This document shows positions 25,274-34,223 of a stretch of DNA of 64,000 nucleotides, one piece after another. The position numbers and the translations under genes are program-made. Source of the DNA: Enhydrobacter sp. GTDB taxonomy: Bacteria > Pseudomonadota > Alphaproteobacteria > Reyranellales > Reyranellaceae. The stretch spans positions 1,240,001 to 1,304,000 of the forward strand of contig NZ_CP126889.1 of the NCBI RefSeq assembly GCF_030246845.1. The letters are read 5' to 3'. Every line of letters starts with the position of its first letter. Position 1 is the first letter of the stretch. The notes below the pieces were generated by a model. The model saw nothing but the letters and a program-made list of their open reading frames with translations. It did no database searches and was not told the DNA's origin.

Positions 25274-26560
25274 TCAGCCCTTCGCCAGTTCCTTGACGGA
25301 GTCCGTCCAGGCACCGATCGTGTGATCGATGTCGGCCTGGGTGTGGGCGAGGCTCACATAGTATTTCGACTCGCCCTTCATGATGCCGCGAGCCCGCAAG
25401 AGCTGGTTGAAGCGGGCGGCGATCGCCTTGTCGCCCTTCAGCGTGTCACGATAGTCGCGCACCGGCTGGTCCGTGAAGACGACGTCGAACAGCGGCGGCT
25501 CGCCGATCACGCGCGCCTTGATGTCCGCCTTCCTGAGGAGATCGTCCAGCGCACCCATCAGCTTGCGGCCGGTCTCGAACACGCGCTCGTAGGTGCCGGG
25601 ACGCTTCAGTACCTGCAAGGTCGCCAAGCCAGCGACCGAGGCCACCGGATTGCCCGACAGCGTGCCCACCTGGAACAGGAAATCCTCGTCGGCAACGGCG
25701 AGCTTGTCGAAATGCGCCATGATGTCGGCGCGACCGGCAATGGCCGCCAGCGCAAAGCCGCCGCCCACGATCTTGCCCAGCGTGCAGAGGTCGGGCGTGA
25801 CGCCGTAATATTCCTGGGCACCGCCATAGGCGAAGCGGAAGCCCGTCACCACCTCATCGAAGATGAGCGGAATGCCGTGCTCCTGCGTGATGCGGCGCAG
25901 CGCCTGGAGGAAGCCGGGCGCCGGCGGAATCAGCCGCTGGAACGGCTCGACGATGACGCCGGCAAGCTCGTCGCGATGTTCCTTGATCAGGCTTTCGGTC
26001 ATCTCGACGTCGTTGAAGGCCGCGATCAACATCTCGTCCTGGACGCTCTTGGGAATGCCCGCCGAATCGGGGATGGCGCGCGGGAAGTTTCCCGGATTCT
26101 TGGGCGCCATCGACATCAGGGCGTAGTCGCTCATGCCGTGATAGCCGCCCTCGAATTTCAGGATCTTGTCGCGCTTGCGGAAGGCGCGGGCAGCGCGCAT
26201 GGCGTAGAGGTCGGCCTCGGTCCCCGAGCAGACGAAGCGCACCTGCTCGGCGCACGGCACGGCCTCGACGATCGCCTCGGCGAGCGCGATGCCATGCCGA
26301 TTGTTGGCAAAGAAGGTCGTGCCCAGCGGCACCTGCCCCTGCACCGCCGCCGTCACCTCGGGATGGGCATGGCCGATGAACATCGGCCCCGAGCCCAGCA
26401 GGAAGTCGACATACTCGCGGCCCGCCTCGTCCCAGATGCGGCCCGCCTTGCCGTCCTTCAGCACCACCTCGGCCGGCAGGTTGCCGAAGCTGCCGCCCGG
26501 CAATACCCGCTTCGCGGCGGTCACGAGATCAAGCATGGGGTCGGCGGTCTCGACGGACAT
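25274..26560 (-). CDS. class III aminotransferase / glutamate-1-semialdehyde aminomutase-like
   Basis: A 428-residue fold-type I PLP enzyme. The motifs match the HemL-like branch: CSGTEADLYAMRAARA, FEGGYHGMSDYAL, IFDEVVTGFRFAYGG (the Asp contacting the PLP nitrogen) and K263 in TLGKIVGGGFA forming the Schiff base. True HemL makes 5-aminolevulinate from glutamate semialdehyde, but alphaproteobacteria normally use ALA synthase, so this is more likely a HemL-like aminotransferase or mutase acting on another substrate. It stands alone and converges with cytochrome b561. Confidence 0.9.
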   Translation of the reverse strand: MSVETADPMLDLVTAAKRVLPGGSFGNLPAEVVLKDGKAGRIWDEAGREYVDFLLGSGPMFIGHAHPEVTAAVQGQVPLGTTFFANNRHGIALAEAIVEAVPCAEQVRFVCSGTEADLYAMRAARAFRKRDKILKFEGGYHGMSDYALMSMAPKNPGNFPRAIPDSAGIPKSVQDEMLIAAFNDVEMTESLIKEHRDELAGVIVEPFQRLIPPAPGFLQALRRITQEHGIPLIFDEVVTGFRFAYGGAQEYYGVTPDLCTLGKIVGGGFALAAIAGRADIMAHFDKLAVADEDFLFQVGTLSGNPVASVAGLATLQVLKRPGTYERVFETGRKLMGALDDLLRKADIKARVIGEPPLFDVVFTDQPVRDYRDTLKGDKAIAARFNQLLRARGIMKGESKYYVSLAHTQADIDHTIGAWTDSVKELAKG

Positions 26561-26690
26561 GGCGCACTCCTCGGCAAATTGGAGAATGCCAGCTTAGCGC
26601 GATTGGCGGCCGAGGCATCGGCAGAAACCCTAGGGACGGCCATGAAATTTCGCGCATTTGCCGTTTGCCCCTCCTGCCCTACAACAAGCC

Positions 26691-27383
26691 ATGTTCCCGA
26701 AACCTGTGAAGGCGGCGCTGTTCGACATGGACGGCCTGCTGATCGACACCGAGGCCGTCTATATCGATGCCCTGCAGGCCGCCGCCGCGGCGATGGGGCT
26801 CGAGATGCCGCTCGACTTCTGCCATTCCATGATCGGCATCCCCGGCCCGATCTGCGACGGCATGATCCGCGATTTCTACGGTCCCGGCTTCGAGCTGGAG
26901 ACCTTCTCCGACCATTTCGACGCACACACCGCGCGCGTCTTCGACGCGGGAATGCCGGTCAAGCCGGGCACGGTCGAGTTGCTCGACTTCCTGGTCGCAC
27001 GCGGCCTGCCGCTCGGCATCGCGACCTCCTCGAGCCAGGCGACCGTTGCCAAGCACCTTGGCCGCGCGGGCCTGATCGACTACTTCAAGGCGATCGCCAC
27101 GCGCGACGATGTCCCGCGCAGCAAGCCGCATCCCGACGTCTATCTCGAGGCGGCCCGCCGGCTCGGCGTCGCGCCCGAGAACTGCCTTGCCTTCGAGGAC
27201 TCCAATACCGGCCTTACCGCGGCGCATGCCGCCGGCACGATGGCCATCATGGTGCCCGACATCCTGCAGCCCACCGACGAGGTGCGGGCGAAGTGCCTGC
27301 ACATCGCGTCCGATCTTCACGCGGTCCTGCACCTGCTGCGGAAAGGGACGCCGGTCGTCGGCGTCAGTGCGGCAGATCCTTGA
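26691..27383 (+). CDS. HAD superfamily hydrolase, phosphoglucomutase-like
   Basis: A 230-residue haloacid-dehalogenase-fold phosphatase with a helical cap. Motif I is FDMDGLLIDTE (nucleophile Asp and acid Asp), motif II TSSS, motif III the lysine in RSKPHPDVYLEAA, motif IV EDSNTG. This is the beta-phosphoglucomutase/phosphatase subgroup. The start is ATG 26691 (MFPKPVKAALFD). Its 3' end overlaps the convergent DUF3617 gene by 20 bp. Confidence 0.93.
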   Translation: MFPKPVKAALFDMDGLLIDTEAVYIDALQAAAAAMGLEMPLDFCHSMIGIPGPICDGMIRDFYGPGFELETFSDHFDAHTARVFDAGMPVKPGTVELLDFLVARGLPLGIATSSSQATVAKHLGRAGLIDYFKAIATRDDVPRSKPHPDVYLEAARRLGVAPENCLAFEDSNTGLTAAHAAGTMAIMVPDILQPTDEVRAKCLHIASDLHAVLHLLRKGTPVVGVSAADP

Positions 27384-27819
27384 TGTTCACCACCCGGCCG
27401 CCGGGTATGACCACGTCGCCGGCCTTGCGATCGGCCGGACAGGGGCCGAGATACTTGAGGTTGGACGTCATGTGCGTGCCCTCGCTGTCGACCTCGACCT
27501 TGATCGCCTTGTCGAAGTCGCCGATCGCGGTGCCGGTCGCCGTCTTGCCGTCGCAGGTGCCCTTGAACGAATAGCCGCCGGGGATTTTGTGGAACTCGTG
27601 GGTGCAGCCCGGCCTGTTCCTGCCCATGGCCGAATATTGTCTCTCGGTTTCCTCGTCGATGCACATCTGCATCGTCATCGATTTGCCGCCCGACAGCTCA
27701 AGCGATTGCTCCCACATGCCCGGCTTGCGATGGGGCGGCTCGACCTGGGCCAGTGCCGGCAAGGCCGCGCCGAGGCCCGCCAGGAACAGAACGGTCATGG
27801 TCGATATTGGAGGTTTCAT
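27364..27819 (-). CDS. DUF3617 family exported protein
   Basis: A 151-residue exported protein with signal MKPPISTMTVLFLAGLGAAL and cleavage after PALA. The mature part has the DUF3617 pattern: KPGMWEQSLEL, a cysteine pair bracketing the middle (MCIDEET, GCTHEF), GTCDGKTATGT and PCPADRKAGD. Function is unknown; the domain is common in the periplasm of Proteobacteria. It lies 62 bp from the start-distal end of the SDR gene, on the same strand. Confidence 0.88.
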   Translation of the reverse strand: MKPPISTMTVLFLAGLGAALPALAQVEPPHRKPGMWEQSLELSGGKSMTMQMCIDEETERQYSAMGRNRPGCTHEFHKIPGGYSFKGTCDGKTATGTAIGDFDKAIKVEVDSEGTHMTSNLKYLGPCPADRKAGDVVIPGGRVVNIKDLPH

Positions 27820-27881
27820 CGAGCTGCTCCCTTTCGTTCCCGTTCCATATCACAGACAGGCCATATGACGGGAGGCGAGGG

Positions 27882-28583
27882 CTAGAACTTTTCCACCCAC
27901 GGCCGGACCTCGACCTCCCAGCTCCAGGCACTGCGATGCTGCTGCAGCACGGCCCAGTAGGTCTCGGCGATGGCATCGGGATCGAGCAGGCTGTCGGGCG
28001 GATCGGACGGCACGGGCCGCGCCGCGCTTCGGATGCCGCCATCGATCACGAAGTGGGCCACGTGGATTCCCTTCGGCGCCAGCTCGCGCGCCATCGACTG
28101 GGCGAGGCCACGCAGCGCGAACTTGCCCATGGCGAAGGTGGCCGAAAGCGGGAATCCCTTGACGCCCGCCGTGGCGCCGGTGAGCAGGATGGCGCCACGC
28201 CCCTTCGGGAGCATGCGCCGTGCCGCCTGCTGCGAAACCAGGAAGGCGCCGAATGCGCTGACCTCGATTGCGCGCTTCACATCCTCCGGAGCGAGCTCGA
28301 CCAGCGGGGCGCGCAGGCGCGCACTGGCGTTGTAGACCACGACATCGGGCGTCTCGCCCTTCGCCTCGACCGCGGCGAAAAGCGCCGCAACATCGGCCGG
28401 CTCGGCGGCGTTGCACCTGTGCACGCTTGCGCCGGTCTCCGCCGCCAGGGCCGCGAGCTTGTCGGTCTGGCGGGCGGCCACCGCCACGGTCAGCCCGTGC
28501 TTGGCAAACAGGCGTGCCAGCGACGCGCTGAGGCCCGGGCCGGTGCCGACGATCAGGGCGGAACGGTAGCGGGGCTCTTGCAT
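27882..28583 (-). CDS. SDR-fold protein with altered catalytic residues
   Basis: A 233-residue short-chain dehydrogenase/reductase fold. The nucleotide-binding loop is GTGPGLSASLAR (residues 13-24), NAS at 85-87 replaces NAG, and the active-site segments read LLTGATAG and SATFAMGKFAL. The classic tyrosine is Phe150 (F-A-M-G-K154), and the position 13 residues earlier, usually Ser, is Ala137. It may be a non-catalytic or unconventional reductase that still binds NAD(P). It diverges from the DsbA-like gene across 68 bp. Confidence 0.88.
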   Translation of the reverse strand: MQEPRYRSALIVGTGPGLSASLARLFAKHGLTVAVAARQTDKLAALAAETGASVHRCNAAEPADVAALFAAVEAKGETPDVVVYNASARLRAPLVELAPEDVKRAIEVSAFGAFLVSQQAARRMLPKGRGAILLTGATAGVKGFPLSATFAMGKFALRGLAQSMARELAPKGIHVAHFVIDGGIRSAARPVPSDPPDSLLDPDAIAETYWAVLQQHRSAWSWEVEVRPWVEKF

Positions 28584-28651
28584 GAGGGACCTCGTTGTTC
28601 GGGTGACGGTGCGGGTATAGGGTACACCAGCGGAACGGAAAGGACTTTGCC

Positions 28652-29323
28652 ATGGACAAGACCGCTCCCGCCGCGCGGATCGACGTCATCTCCGATGCGA
28701 TCTGTCCCTGGTGCTATATCGGCAAGCGCCAGCTCGAAAAGGCGCTCGAGCGCCTGGCGCAGGAGCAGCTCCGCTTCAGCGTGATGTGGCATCCCTATCA
28801 GCTCAATCCCGACATGCCGACCGAAGGGGTCGACCGCGCGACCTATCGGGCGGCGAAGTTCGGCGGCGCCGAACGCGCGCAGGCGATCGATCGGCGCATC
28901 ACCGAAACCGCCGCGACCGTGGGTCTGGAATTCCATCTGGAGAAGCTTACGCGCACACCGAACACGCTGAATGCCCATCGGCTGATCCGCTACGCTGCGC
29001 AGCAGGGGGTGCAGGACGGTGTCGTCGAGGCGCTGTTCAAGGGCTATTTCTGCGACGGCGCCGATCTCGGCGATCCCGAGCTGCTGGCCGCGATCGGCGG
29101 CGCCGGCGGCCTCGACCCGGATGCCGTGTGGAAGATGCTGGCGAGCGACGAGGGCCGGCGCGAGGTGCTGGCCCACGACCAGATGGCGCGCAATGCCGGT
29201 ATCCAGGGCGTGCCGAGCTTCGCTCTCCAGGGTCATGTTCTCTTCTCCGGCGCGATTCCGGCCGAGGAGATGGTCGGCACCTTCCGCCAGGCCTGGGACA
29301 TCCTGAAGAACCGCGCGGCGTAG
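28652..29323 (+). CDS. DsbA family oxidoreductase (FrnE-like)
   Basis: A 223-residue thioredoxin-fold protein with an inserted helical domain. The redox motif is C18-P-W-C21 in DAICPWCYIGKRQLE and the cis-proline lies in GIQGVPSFALQG. This is the FrnE/2-hydroxychromene-2-carboxylate-isomerase-like group, cytoplasmic (no signal peptide), with members that act as thiol-disulfide isomerases. It converges with asmA over a 20-bp gap. Confidence 0.93.
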   Translation: MDKTAPAARIDVISDAICPWCYIGKRQLEKALERLAQEQLRFSVMWHPYQLNPDMPTEGVDRATYRAAKFGGAERAQAIDRRITETAATVGLEFHLEKLTRTPNTLNAHRLIRYAAQQGVQDGVVEALFKGYFCDGADLGDPELLAAIGGAGGLDPDAVWKMLASDEGRREVLAHDQMARNAGIQGVPSFALQGHVLFSGAIPAEEMVGTFRQAWDILKNRAA

Positions 29324-29343
29324 ACCGACCTCTGCGCCCGCGA

Positions 29344-32300
29344 CTACCGCGCCGAGCTTCGTTTGGTGCTCAGCAGGGGCGCGGCAAGTGCCCCCTTCAC
29401 CGTGGTGACGTAGCGATCGGCACCGTTCTCGAGCATGACCGTGGAGTCGATCGTCTCGTCGGCGAAACTGGCACGGCCGTCGATATTGGCGACGGCACCT
29501 TGGCCCTGAATGGCCTGGTTTTCCATGGTCATTCCGCCCGCCCCCAGGCTCACCTGCCCGGAGAGGGGATTCTGCCGGTCGATGAAGCTCTTCAGGATCT
29601 GCGCATCGAAGGCGAGGCTGTCACTGAAGATGCCGCCGATGCTGGCCGCAAAGTGCGCGAAGGCGGTCGATCCCTCGACCACGACCGGGTGAAGGTAGCC
29701 GCTGACCCTTCCGGTTCCCGTCAAGGCGTTGCGGATCGCCTGTGAGGAGATCCCCGAGCCCGCGATGCGCAGGCCGCTGACATCGACCTTGCCTTCGACC
29801 GCGATCGAGAAGCCGGACGAGCTCAGCGTGTTCTTCCCCAGGGTGCCCTGCAGCAGCCGATCGAGCGCAATGCCATGCACGTTGCCCACCAGATCGACGG
29901 CGAGCGCCGATCCGGACGCGTCGATCGTGCCGGCGAGGCTGGCCGTGCCGCCGTAGAACATGCCTCCGAGCTTCGAGACCTTGATGATGCCGTTCGCCAG
30001 GGCCGCTTCGATATCCGCCCGTTCGACCGTGAGCGAGGTCAAGGTCATTTTGTCGGCCTGCAGGGAAAGCTTCACATCGAAGGCACGAAATGCCGCAAGA
30101 TTGATCGGCTGGGCCGTCGTTGGGCTCGGCGTCGGATCGGGCGCCCCCTCCACCGGAGTGATATGAGCGACCGACTTGGGATCGATTCCCAGCCAGCGGT
30201 CGACCTTCAGCACGCCGGGCACCGTGAGGGTCGCGACCAGGCTCGGGTGACGATCGAGCGTCGTGTCGATCCGGCCATGCAGGCGGCTGCCGCGCGCGCG
30301 GACTTCGCCATCGAAACGCGCCTGCCGCGACGTCCCCTTCAGACTCCCCGTGGCACGGATGTAGCCCACACTCGACATCTCCCTGCCGCTCGCCGCCGAG
30401 ACGAGAGCGCTGGCATCACGGGTATGGAGGAAGAAGCTCGGGAAGTCGTAGGCGAGATCGTCGCCCAATGACAGCGTGCCCGAGAGGCGGCTGTCGGTGC
30501 GGAGGAAGTTCATCGCGACATCGCGCAAGGCGACCGCGTCGAACGTGCCAGCGACCGCGCCTGTCGCGGTGAGCGGGCCGATCCTGCCGTTCAGGAATCG
30601 CGGCAATCCCGCATAGACGAGCAGCCGGTCGGCGTCCCGGGTCGAGACATCGAATGCAAGGTCGAAGCGCGGCGCCGTACCGAAATCACTCACCACTCCC
30701 TTCAAATCGAGCCTTGCGCCGACGGCGTCGGCGATCTTGACTGACGTGAGCTGCAGGCGATTGCCCTGCACCACCGTATCGCCCTCGATGCCTTTCAGGG
30801 TCTCGCCACGAAAGACGAGATCGGCGATCTTGAGCTTGAGCCCGACCCTGGGAGCATCGGGCCCCGATGGCCTCGACGTTGGTTCGGCCGACGCGGGCGA
30901 CGGCAGCTCGCCGGACGCGGGCAGTGCGCCTTTCGGCAGGTAGGCGTCGAGGTTCAGGCGGCCTGCCTCGGCGTGAAGACTCGCCGAGAAGGGGGACTTG
31001 AGAAAGAGTGTGCCGCCGGCCGTTCCCGTCGTGTCATCGAGCCTGAACCGGGCCCCGCTCACCTGGAGGCTGCCTGGCGCCGAGACGAGCTTGCCATCCA
31101 CCGCCAATGCCCGCAGCCGGCCGGGCAGTACGCCCGACAGATCGAAGTCCAGCCAGCTCAGCGTCTGGCGCAGATCGTTGCCGGCAATGCTGAAGCGGCC
31201 GCTGCCCGCGTCGACCTCCACCTTCATATCGCCCGGCATAACCGCCGACAGATGCGGCACGATGGCGACGCCCTTCCTGATATTGAGCACCAGGGAAAGA
31301 TTGCGCACGATGCCGCCACTGTAGCGCGCCTCTCCGATGGTGGCTTCGAGATCGGCATCGAGTGCGGACCATGCCGAAGCGGTCCGGCTTCCCGCCTGCG
31401 GCTTTACCATCGACCTGACCGCCGCCGGTGCGAAGTCGATCGGCCGCGACAGGATCGTGAGCCACTTGTCGACATCGAGATGCGAGAGGGCGACCTTTCC
31501 AGCGAGTGCCGGCGCCGGCCTGAAGGCGACCGAGAAAGAGCCGGAGGCTTCGTCCCTGCCGGCGCGAGCCTCGAAATTGTCGGCCGCGATCTTCTCGCGG
31601 GAAACGACGATGTCGCCCTCGAAAGAAAAACGGCCGGCGCCGGAAGTGTCGAATTGTGGTTTCGTGCCGCCAAGCGCGCTCCAGATCGAACTGACGAAGT
31701 CGCTCAGCAACCCGGTCTCCACCGACAGGCGCCCCGTGGCCGTCGCGTCGGGCGCCACCGCGCTCAGGGTGCCGTCGAAATCGAGCTTGCCACTGGATAC
31801 TTCGAGCGAAACGCGCGCGCGATGACCTTTGGCGTCCGGTGCGTCGACTCCGATATCGAGCTTGAGCGGAATGCCGTTCACGGTGGCGCTGCCGCCGATC
31901 CGGAACGGACCGTCGAACGAATGCACCGTCGCGCTGCCATTGACATCCTCGGCCGTGAGCGTCGAGCCGTCGTGCGGGTTCGTGTAGGTCACGCGGCCGC
32001 GCACGATCGACAGCCGCCCAATTGCGAGATGCAGGCCGCTGCTTGGCGCTCCCGCTTCCTGCCTGGCCCCGCCGCCTGGCTCGAACTGCCAGTTGGGCCG
32101 ACCATTGGCGTCGGTCTCGAGCACGATGGTCGGCCGATAGAGCGTGAGCGTGCCGACCTCGAACCGGCCTTGCAGCAGCGCCCACCATGACGGCGTGACC
32201 GCGACCCACCGCACATCGATCATCTGCGCGCCTTTGGCGCCGACGGCGTTGGAGAAACGGACCCGGCCCGCGCCGATGCCCGGCACCGGAAAGGCCGACA

Positions 32301-32478
32301 GCTTCATCGGCCCATCGATCACCAGCTCGCGCCCCGTCGCAGCACGCACGGCCTCGATCAATCCCGGCTTGTACGCCTCGACATCGATCAGAGACGGCAA
32401 GGATGCGAGCGCCGTTGCGACCGACGCCAATGTGGCGGCGGCAATCAGGCCGATCTTCCAACGCAGGCGCATGGTCAT
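29344..32478 (-). CDS. AsmA family protein
   Basis: A 1044-residue protein with a single N-terminal transmembrane helix (KIGLIAAATLASVATALASL, residues about 8-27) and a large periplasmic part. The N-terminal AsmA domain has FPVPGIGAGRVRFSN, and the C-terminal region GLRIAGSGISSQAIRNALTGTGRVSGYLHPVVVEG matches the AsmA_2 end. Family members form long beta-groove bridges that move phospholipid toward the outer membrane or affect its assembly. Start ATG 32478 or ATG 32472 cannot be separated. It diverges from the binding-protein gene at 32613. Confidence 0.93.
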   Translation of the reverse strand: MTMRLRWKIGLIAAATLASVATALASLPSLIDVEAYKPGLIEAVRAATGRELVIDGPMKLSAFPVPGIGAGRVRFSNAVGAKGAQMIDVRWVAVTPSWWALLQGRFEVGTLTLYRPTIVLETDANGRPNWQFEPGGGARQEAGAPSSGLHLAIGRLSIVRGRVTYTNPHDGSTLTAEDVNGSATVHSFDGPFRIGGSATVNGIPLKLDIGVDAPDAKGHRARVSLEVSSGKLDFDGTLSAVAPDATATGRLSVETGLLSDFVSSIWSALGGTKPQFDTSGAGRFSFEGDIVVSREKIAADNFEARAGRDEASGSFSVAFRPAPALAGKVALSHLDVDKWLTILSRPIDFAPAAVRSMVKPQAGSRTASAWSALDADLEATIGEARYSGGIVRNLSLVLNIRKGVAIVPHLSAVMPGDMKVEVDAGSGRFSIAGNDLRQTLSWLDFDLSGVLPGRLRALAVDGKLVSAPGSLQVSGARFRLDDTTGTAGGTLFLKSPFSASLHAEAGRLNLDAYLPKGALPASGELPSPASAEPTSRPSGPDAPRVGLKLKIADLVFRGETLKGIEGDTVVQGNRLQLTSVKIADAVGARLDLKGVVSDFGTAPRFDLAFDVSTRDADRLLVYAGLPRFLNGRIGPLTATGAVAGTFDAVALRDVAMNFLRTDSRLSGTLSLGDDLAYDFPSFFLHTRDASALVSAASGREMSSVGYIRATGSLKGTSRQARFDGEVRARGSRLHGRIDTTLDRHPSLVATLTVPGVLKVDRWLGIDPKSVAHITPVEGAPDPTPSPTTAQPINLAAFRAFDVKLSLQADKMTLTSLTVERADIEAALANGIIKVSKLGGMFYGGTASLAGTIDASGSALAVDLVGNVHGIALDRLLQGTLGKNTLSSSGFSIAVEGKVDVSGLRIAGSGISSQAIRNALTGTGRVSGYLHPVVVEGSTAFAHFAASIGGIFSDSLAFDAQILKSFIDRQNPLSGQVSLGAGGMTMENQAIQGQGAVANIDGRASFADETIDSTVMLENGADRYVTTVKGALAAPLLSTKRSSAR

Positions 32479-32612
32479 TGCCCGTCAGCGACGGCCGGAA
32501 GTTTCGCCGAACGATCGGCGACGGCGAATACCACGCATCGAAGAGTGGCCTCCATGCTAGCGTTTGCCCGAACGCTGCTCCGCGGCATGCGGCGACACGG
32601 CGGAAGGAGACG

Positions 32613-34208
32613 ATGACGATGCGGCCTCTCATTCTCGCGGCCGGCCTGCTGGCCACCCTCGCCTGCGCCGCGGCGCCGGCTCTGGCGCAAAAATCCGGCG
32701 GCATCCTCAAGATCTATCATCGCGACAACCCACCCAGCGCCTCGATCCACGAGGAAGCGACCAACTCGACCGTCATTCCCTTCATGTCCGTCTTCAACAA
32801 TCTGGTGCTTTACGATCAATCCAAGCCGCAGAACAGCCCGGACGATATCGTGCCCGACCTGGCGACCTCCTGGAGCTGGAGCGCCGACGGCAAGGCCTTG
32901 ACGTTCAAACTTCGCCAAGGGGTGAAATGGCACGACGGCCAGCCGTTCACGGCGAAGGACGTCGTCTGCACCTTCGACCTGCTGACCGGCAAGGGCAAGG
33001 ACAAGCTGCGCCGCAACCCTCGTCAATCCTGGTACGGCAACGTCGAATCGGTGACGGCCGACGACGATTTCACGGCCACCGTCCATCTACGCCATGCCCA
33101 GCCGTCGCTTCCCTCGTTGCTCGCCTCGGGCTATTCGCCGATCTATCCCTGTCACGTTCCCTCGGCGCAGATGCGGACGAAGCCGATCGGCACGGGCCCA
33201 TTCAAGTTCGTCGAGTTCCGGCAGAACGAGGGCATCAAGCTCGCCCGCAACCCCGACTACTGGAAGAAAGGTCGGCCTTATCTCGATGGCATCGAGTTCA
33301 GCATCGTGTCCAACCGGGCGACGGCGATCCTCGGCTTCGTATCGGGCCGCTTCGACATGACCTTCCCCTGGGAAATCACCATGCCGCTGTTGAAGGATGT
33401 GAAGAGCCAGGCGCCGGACTCGGTCTGCCAGATCACCTCGATGAACAACAGCACGAACCTCATCGTGAACCGTGACGCACCGCCGTTCGACAACCCGGAC
33501 CTTCGCCGGGCGCTGTCGCTCGCGATGGACCGCAAGGCATTCGTGGACATCCTGAACCAGGGCCAGGCACAGATCGGCGGCGTCATGCAGCCGCCGACGG
33601 ACGGCATCTGGGGGCTGCCGCCGGAGATGGTCGCTTCGGTCCCGGGATACGGGCCGGATGTCGACAAGAACCGCAGCCAGGCGCGCGAGCTCATGAAGAA
33701 GGCAGGCTATGGACCGGACAAGCATCTCCAGATCAAGGTCTCGACACGCGGCATCTCCCTCTACAAGGATCCGGCCGTGATCCTTGCCGGACAGCTCAAG
33801 GAGATCTGGATCGACGCCGAGATCGATATCGTCGAGACCTCGCAATGGTACGCCAAGGTGGCGCGCAAGGCATATTCCGTCGGCCTCAACACCACCGGCA
33901 ACGGCGTCGACGATCCCGACCAGAACTTCTTCGAGAACTTCTCCTGCAAGTCGACGCGCAACTACACCGGCTACTGCAATCCCGACATCGAGAAGATGAT
34001 CGAGCAGCAGTCGGCCGAGACGGACAGGGAGAAGCGCCGCAAGCTCGTCTGGGAGATCGACCGCCGCCTCCTGGAGGACAACGCGCGGCCGATGATCATG
34101 TGGAACCGCGCCGCCACCTGCACCAGGCCCGATGTGAAGGGCTATGTCGCGCAGGTGAACAGCGTCTACAATGGCTTCCGCTTCGAGGACGTCTGGCTCG
34201 ACAAGTAG
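32613..34208 (+). CDS. ABC transporter family 5 (oligopeptide-type) substrate-binding protein
   Basis: A 531-residue type II binding protein of the Dpp/Opp/Nik family. GGAAGGAG precedes ATG 32613; the signal sequence ends ACAAAPALAQ. Family signs are GGILKIYHRDNPP at the mature N-terminus, LATSWSWSADGKALTFKLRQGVKWHDGQPFTAKDVV and IGTGPFKFVEF. No permease or ATPase gene is adjacent, so it is an orphan and may use a shared transporter, such as the one at 57994-61717. The following genes are on the opposite strand. Confidence 0.94.
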   Translation: MTMRPLILAAGLLATLACAAAPALAQKSGGILKIYHRDNPPSASIHEEATNSTVIPFMSVFNNLVLYDQSKPQNSPDDIVPDLATSWSWSADGKALTFKLRQGVKWHDGQPFTAKDVVCTFDLLTGKGKDKLRRNPRQSWYGNVESVTADDDFTATVHLRHAQPSLPSLLASGYSPIYPCHVPSAQMRTKPIGTGPFKFVEFRQNEGIKLARNPDYWKKGRPYLDGIEFSIVSNRATAILGFVSGRFDMTFPWEITMPLLKDVKSQAPDSVCQITSMNNSTNLIVNRDAPPFDNPDLRRALSLAMDRKAFVDILNQGQAQIGGVMQPPTDGIWGLPPEMVASVPGYGPDVDKNRSQARELMKKAGYGPDKHLQIKVSTRGISLYKDPAVILAGQLKEIWIDAEIDIVETSQWYAKVARKAYSVGLNTTGNGVDDPDQNFFENFSCKSTRNYTGYCNPDIEKMIEQQSAETDREKRRKLVWEIDRRLLEDNARPMIMWNRAATCTRPDVKGYVAQVNSVYNGFRFEDVWLDK

Positions 34209-34223
34209 CCGCGGCAGGACAAT

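Noticed and set aside
25274..26560. Calling this gene hemL
   Set aside because: The motifs match the HemL-like group, but alphaproteobacteria normally make 5-aminolevulinate by ALA synthase and there is no heme-gene context here, so the symbol is not justified.
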